From Acanthaster planci (taxonomy: Eukaryota; Echinodermata; Asteroidea; Valvatida; Acanthasteridae), in the NCBI RefSeq assembly GCF_001949145.1, contig NW_019091713.1, positions 20,763-82,762 of the forward strand: a stretch of 62,000 bases of DNA, given 5' to 3'. Within the stretch, counting starts at the first letter, position 1; each line of letters begins with the position of its first letter. Shown here piece by piece: positions 57,923-62,000 of this stretch. The position numbers and the translations under genes are program-made. The notes under the pieces are model-generated. The model was not told where the DNA came from. It ran no database searches and worked only from the letters and a program-made list of their open reading frames with translations.

Positions 57923-58108
57923 ATACCTGTCCCAACTTGAAAGTTCGAAACTGAAACCACCTCCATGTTGATTCGAACATGGGTTAGTTGCCACAGGCGA
58001 CACTGACAAAGAACATAAATAATCAAAGGTGACAATCAATGACAATCATGACAATCAATTATGCGGAATTGCAATCATGCAGGAGTTGTTGTTGGGGTAT
58101 CGGAATTT
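57923..58108. other. no gene seen
   Basis: Short AT-rich stretch with repeated GACAATCA words before the gap. Confidence 0.4.
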
Positions 58109-58365
58109 NNNNNNNNNNNNNNNNNNNNNNNNNNNNNNNNNNNNNNNNNNNNNNNNNNNNNNNNNNNNNNNNNNNNNNNNNNNNNNNNNNNNNNNNNNNN
58201 NNNNNNNNNNNNNNNNNNNNNNNNNNNNNNNNNNNNNNNNNNNNNNNNNNNNNNNNNNNNNNNNNNNNNNNNNNNNNNNNNNNNNNNNNNNNNNNNNNNN
58301 NNNNNNNNNNNNNNNNNNNNNNNNNNNNNNNNNNNNNNNNNNNNNNNNNNNNNNNNNNNNNNNNN
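58109..58365. other. assembly gap, 257 N
   Basis: Run of N. Confidence 1.
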
Positions 58366-58820
58366 CGCATCCGGGGTGCGCGCCCCTCGTGACAGTAAAG
58401 TTGATGAAGCAGGGAAAGCAAATCAAAAGTGAAGAAGACGATGCAGACTTATCAACAACTTTAAAGTAGCGCTTTGCTGTAACAGGTAATGATTACGGGT
58501 TGGTTGATGGTCATCCGTCTTGCACGGCCTGACGACGGAAGGCGGGTATCCACCTGTCTTTCACAAGATCGGACGCCACAAAAATCAACACAGGCCAGGA
58601 TTCAGAGTTTCAGTTAGTGCGGTAGTACTCGGATAGTGTTAACAACGTCCAGGCCAAATTAACTATCCTTTTCTTTTACATTCGCTTATGGATAAACGTA
58701 ATTATTCCGTTTCTGGCCCTTATCATTTGATAATAGGGTATACGAGCGTAAGTATTTCCATATATCAAATGGAGAAGGCACGTGAAAATTAGCTGTATCT
58801 ACGCCCTCTTACTTTTAGTC
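58366..58820. other. possible exon end after gap; otherwise no gene
   Basis: Right after the gap one plus frame reads VTVKLMKQGKQIKSEEDDAD and stops at 58469. It is acidic and varied, and could be a C-terminus, but it is too short and unbounded to call. Confidence 0.2.
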
Positions 58821-58823
58821 AGT

Positions 58824-59007
58824 GTAAGTCCGTTACAAGTCCATCACAAGTCTCAGCAAGTCCCTGTAAGTCCCTTACAAGTCCACCACGAGTCATTCAG
58901 TCTTAAGACAATTCACAGGCTAGTCAAATGAGCTGTAACGTTGATCACCCTGTTACCTGAGACTGGCCTCTTGAAGGGATTTGTGAAGGGACTTGTGATG
59001 GACTCGA
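58824..59007. repeat. AAGTCC(N)TTACAAGTCC tandem repeat with inverted partner
   Basis: Words TAAGTCC, ACAAGTCCATCACAAGTC and CAAGTCC recur at 58824-58895. The inverted form GACTTGTGATGGACT lies at 58990-59004. It is another small foldback-style arrangement. Confidence 0.6.
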
Positions 59008-59295
59008 ATACAACACTGCTTTTAGTTGTAATTTTGACACAATCCACCTGTTTTCAGAACAATCTAGGGTGCTGTAAGGTTAGAATGCACTATCAATTAT
59101 TAAACGGCTATGTGAGAAAAACCAGAAGCAACGGTCGCCGTGGCAATCATGATAACCATGGCATGTCAACCCCCTTGCGGTATCGGGCCTCGTACTGAGC
59201 ATTGATTTACATCGGCTGGTGAGAGGCTCACACTAGTTATTCTGAAGGATCAAAATAAATGTACTCGTACAGTACACATGTTCCATTTTTTCGCC

Positions 59296-59414
59296 TTGAC
59301 ACAACGAACATCTAACAAGAGATGCACAGTGCACCAACATTGAGCGTCCACGGTTATTGCTTCGTGTTTTTTGTTTTTGTTTTGGGGTTTTTTGTTAGAT
59401 GTTCATAGTGTCAA
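59296..59414. repeat. hairpin with 23-bp arms
   Basis: TTGACACAACGAACATCTAACAA split around the word TTGACAC (59296-59318) pairs with 59392-59414, 21 of 23 matching, around a 73-nt loop containing T/G-rich sequence. It could be a MITE remnant. Confidence 0.7.
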
Positions 59415-60940
59415 CAATACCGTGTAGGTCTCGTTATTTAGCTGCCGTACAGGTTGGCGGTTTATTCAGACAAGCCTCTAGCTCCCAAGGTATTAAAGTT
59501 TGACCTTGCGACATAACCTTTCGGCTTGATGTATTTTACAGTGATTAAATAACGTGAATAGCAGAGGGGTCGAATGTGAACAGCGCCGCTCCCTGCACGG
59601 CGATGGAATCATAATGCTAATTATTTTTATCGTCCAGTGGCTAATCTTTTGTTGTTGAAACCACTGAGTGCGAATTCTAAACGCAACGGGGCGAACACTG
59701 GTATCCCACTATAATGATTGCACTTTGTACCCGCCTGCACGTACATCTACATGTACTGTACATATATATTGTCTGGGCACGCTCTCTGCGGGGCATGTGT
59801 TCAAGGTTAAATCGTATTTATTTGTACGGATCTCTAGAAGTGCCGTTTGCAGTTGAAATAGCGGCTTTATTTTGCCTCGGTGTTGTGACGTTTGTGTTTA
59901 CAATTTCGATTTCCTACGATGCATCGCAGAGCTACGTCTTAAGAGCATCATATCTTTTTGTTATTAAAATAATCTAATAACACTTCTGTATTCTGTATAA
60001 CTGACTTGACACTCACGATGTCACAAGTCGAATGGCACGTCCAGACCTCTGTAGATGCTCTTCTAATTTGATAACACGGGCGAGCGTGGAGGAAGGATGG
60101 TCTGTGCTCCTGGTGGTACGTCCGCCACGTTGTAAAGACATTAAAAACGGTAAGAAGATCACTAAGTAGAAAAGCATGTGTTCCATTAAATGCCACTGCG
60201 TTATGTCATATCATTCCTTCTTTATGTGCGCAGAATTTCTGTTTGAACTGGTCACAGACTAGCTGTACGGTGTTAGGTCCGTGATGTAAAGGCACAGGAT
60301 TTCGGACGGGTGCCGCGGTGTGTTGGACTTTGCTAACTCTAGCCATGAGTAAGTACGTACATAATTTGGACAAAACTAACAGATGCTAGGAAGGGTGAAT
60401 GGAAAGTCTAATATGAAGTGCTGCATTTTGGAATGGCATCAGTTCAACTAACTATCAGATTACAAAGGTAGACCGACCAGGAAGCCTACACTTCCTTTCT
60501 CATCGGAGGGAGATAAAATAGAACTACGTGGTAGTCTGTGAAAATCAGCCATCAGCCAGTAATCTGTACATAGGCTACATGTACACGTATTTGCTCAACC
60601 GCAGGTTATGGCTTTTTAGTACCCATAACACGCACTCATATTCCACTATAATACACTTTGGAATGCTGGAACGGTCCATCGAGTACCGAAGTGTGACGTC
60701 TTTTTGAACCAGGAAGTGTGGTGCCAATGAAGGGAGTGCGCTTGCGTTCGTTCACGTACTGGTTCTCACGCTAATGCCTTTTACACCACTAATTGTGAGC
60801 GTGGCGTATCCATTTCGGCTCTGTATCAGGTTCATAAGAAACTTCGTCATACACGCGGACGTGCCACAGTTTGCAGGCTCCCACTTAGTTGGACCATAGA
60901 CCTGAAAGAGAAAATACAATGGACTGCCAACTCCAGCGGG
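59415..60940. other. no gene seen
   Basis: Mixed DNA with a TACATCTACATGTACTG word near 59743. No domain-bearing ORF. Confidence 0.4.
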
Positions 60941-61310
60941 CGCACGTCGATCTTGTGTCAACCGGAAGTGCCGAAGTTACCGGCACAGATAACTTCCGTT
61001 TTGCTGTCGTTCGTATACTTGATCGTGCTGCGCGTGCATAAGGTGTTGATATTTCCTCCTTCAAATGGCATAAATTTCCAGGTAATGATTGTGCAGTTGC
61101 TGAAAGCAGCACCTAAAGACAAAAATAGGCGGGTTGAGTTTCTATGGTATAGGCCTACCGAAGAGGCCAGCTCCAGCCCCAAAACAGCGAAAAGACGAGG
61201 CGGAACGGAATGCGAACGACAAGAATGGAGGCAACACCATGTCGGCCTAGTTAGGAATCGTCAAGATCTGAAGATGACATTGTTTTATAGTAGGCATGAT
61301 AGGTGAGTTC
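60941..61310 (+). promoter_or_regulatory. candidate promoter / first exon
   Basis: GC-richer patch with an ETS-type CCGGAAGTG (60960-60968) and, 30 bp later, ACTTCCG on the other strand. Donor-like sites are TTCCAG|GTAATG near 61082 and GATAG|GTGAGT near 61301. The enclosed frames are not recognisable, so any gene would continue to the right of the window. Confidence 0.25.
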
Positions 61311-62000
61311 ATAAAATGTGACTATCGGTGCATTAGGGTTTAATGCCAAAGTCTTATTTCTGCTTCAGCTTAGTTGAAATATCGTCAGCTTATCATAAAC
61401 ATGTAGTAGTGCCAAAGAGTGGGGTGATAATATTAACATAATAAAAACTACAAAAATGTACAAATTGATAAGAAAAAATGAGTTGGCTTGCTTGTGGTCT
61501 GGTCCAGTATTCTTTTTCACTTCACAGTTAATTCTCCTCATATTTCATTTTGTGGTAGGTGCAGGTGCCAACTTAGCCTACCCACTGAATTTCTGCTCAC
61601 ATCATAAGTTATTCATCCTGGTCCTGGTAAGTGCATCGAGATGGTTGTTTGAGTTGGTCGTTGACTTGAGTGTTCCTGTGTTAAATGTTTGAAATTTGAT
61701 TTCTTAAATTGCAATTTTAACAAGTTTCATTTTTTCTTTGTTCTCATTTTCAAGCATTTTCTTGTGTCTGGCTCCATGTATGGATGTTTAAGCCACATTG
61801 CACTGCAATGCATGCTTTTCTGTTGATGTTCACACGTATTAAAACCCCTCATGTTAACCCCTCTGTAAATGTTTGTTGAGTAGTAACCAGAATTTTATGC
61901 ATGCTATAACTATTCCAAAGCAATAAAGTCAGATTTTAACTCTTGTTCAAAAGTAATTCTTGGCCAGATGCCATATCTTAGGTTCATGTTATCAACCTGG
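61311..62000. other. no gene seen
   Basis: AT-rich to the window end. It could be intron of a gene starting near 61 kb. Confidence 0.35.

Noticed and set aside
58029-58469. ORFs of 117-146 codons crossing the gap at 58109-58365
   Set aside because: Mostly N. Only the last ~34 codons of one frame are real sequence, and they match nothing I know.

Overview
This is eukaryotic, intron-bearing, repeat-rich DNA from a marine invertebrate, most likely a deuterostome. The evidence is low gene density, two metazoan gene families (a TRIM-NHL E3 ligase and a rhodopsin-class GPCR), assembly gaps written as N, and a very high density of the palindromic word TACATGTA in the first ~15 kb. A foldback element with inverted arrays of 15-16 bp units resembles the TU elements described from sea urchin, so an echinoderm is my best guess. 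That is inference, not proof.

Layout. 1-16 kb is accessory DNA: short tandem arrays, a decayed Mutator-like (MULE) transposase at about 8.5-9.9 kb flanked by inverted 16-bp arrays, and a second long inverted repeat at 11.2-13.6 kb containing partial copies of a ~425 bp repeat. At 17.56-19.67 kb lies a 2.1 kb non-autonomous foldback element with a perfect 8-bp target duplication. Just beyond it, on the minus strand, is a probable first coding exon (19816-19887). The TRIM-NHL gene has an uninterrupted coding exon at 22287-24221 (+), probably with an upstream non-coding exon ending near 21221. A tRNA-like element with terminal inverted repeats sits at 25.7 kb. From 26 to 39 kb the DNA is mostly unannotatable single-copy sequence, interrupted by an intronless GPCR gene at 34151-32808 (-). 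From 39 to 44.4 kb there are dispersed repeats, LINE 3' ends and a CR1/L2-like reverse transcriptase pseudogene. The rest (44-62 kb) holds scattered repeats, one more RT fragment, hairpins, an N-flanked assembly duplication and a possible promoter near the right end.

Only two complete protein-coding genes can be defended. They are unrelated in function and 8.6 kb apart, so I see no pathway linking them. Both carry short upstream ORFs right at their start codons; in the GPCR the uORF stop overlaps the start codon as TAATG. The most unusual theme is that three separate loci (8-11 kb, 11-13.6 kb and 17.5-19.7 kb) have foldback architecture. Two of them carry inverted arrays of 16-bp units that both begin ACTCG, which suggests one transposon lineage with a transposase-bearing member and a non-autonomous member.
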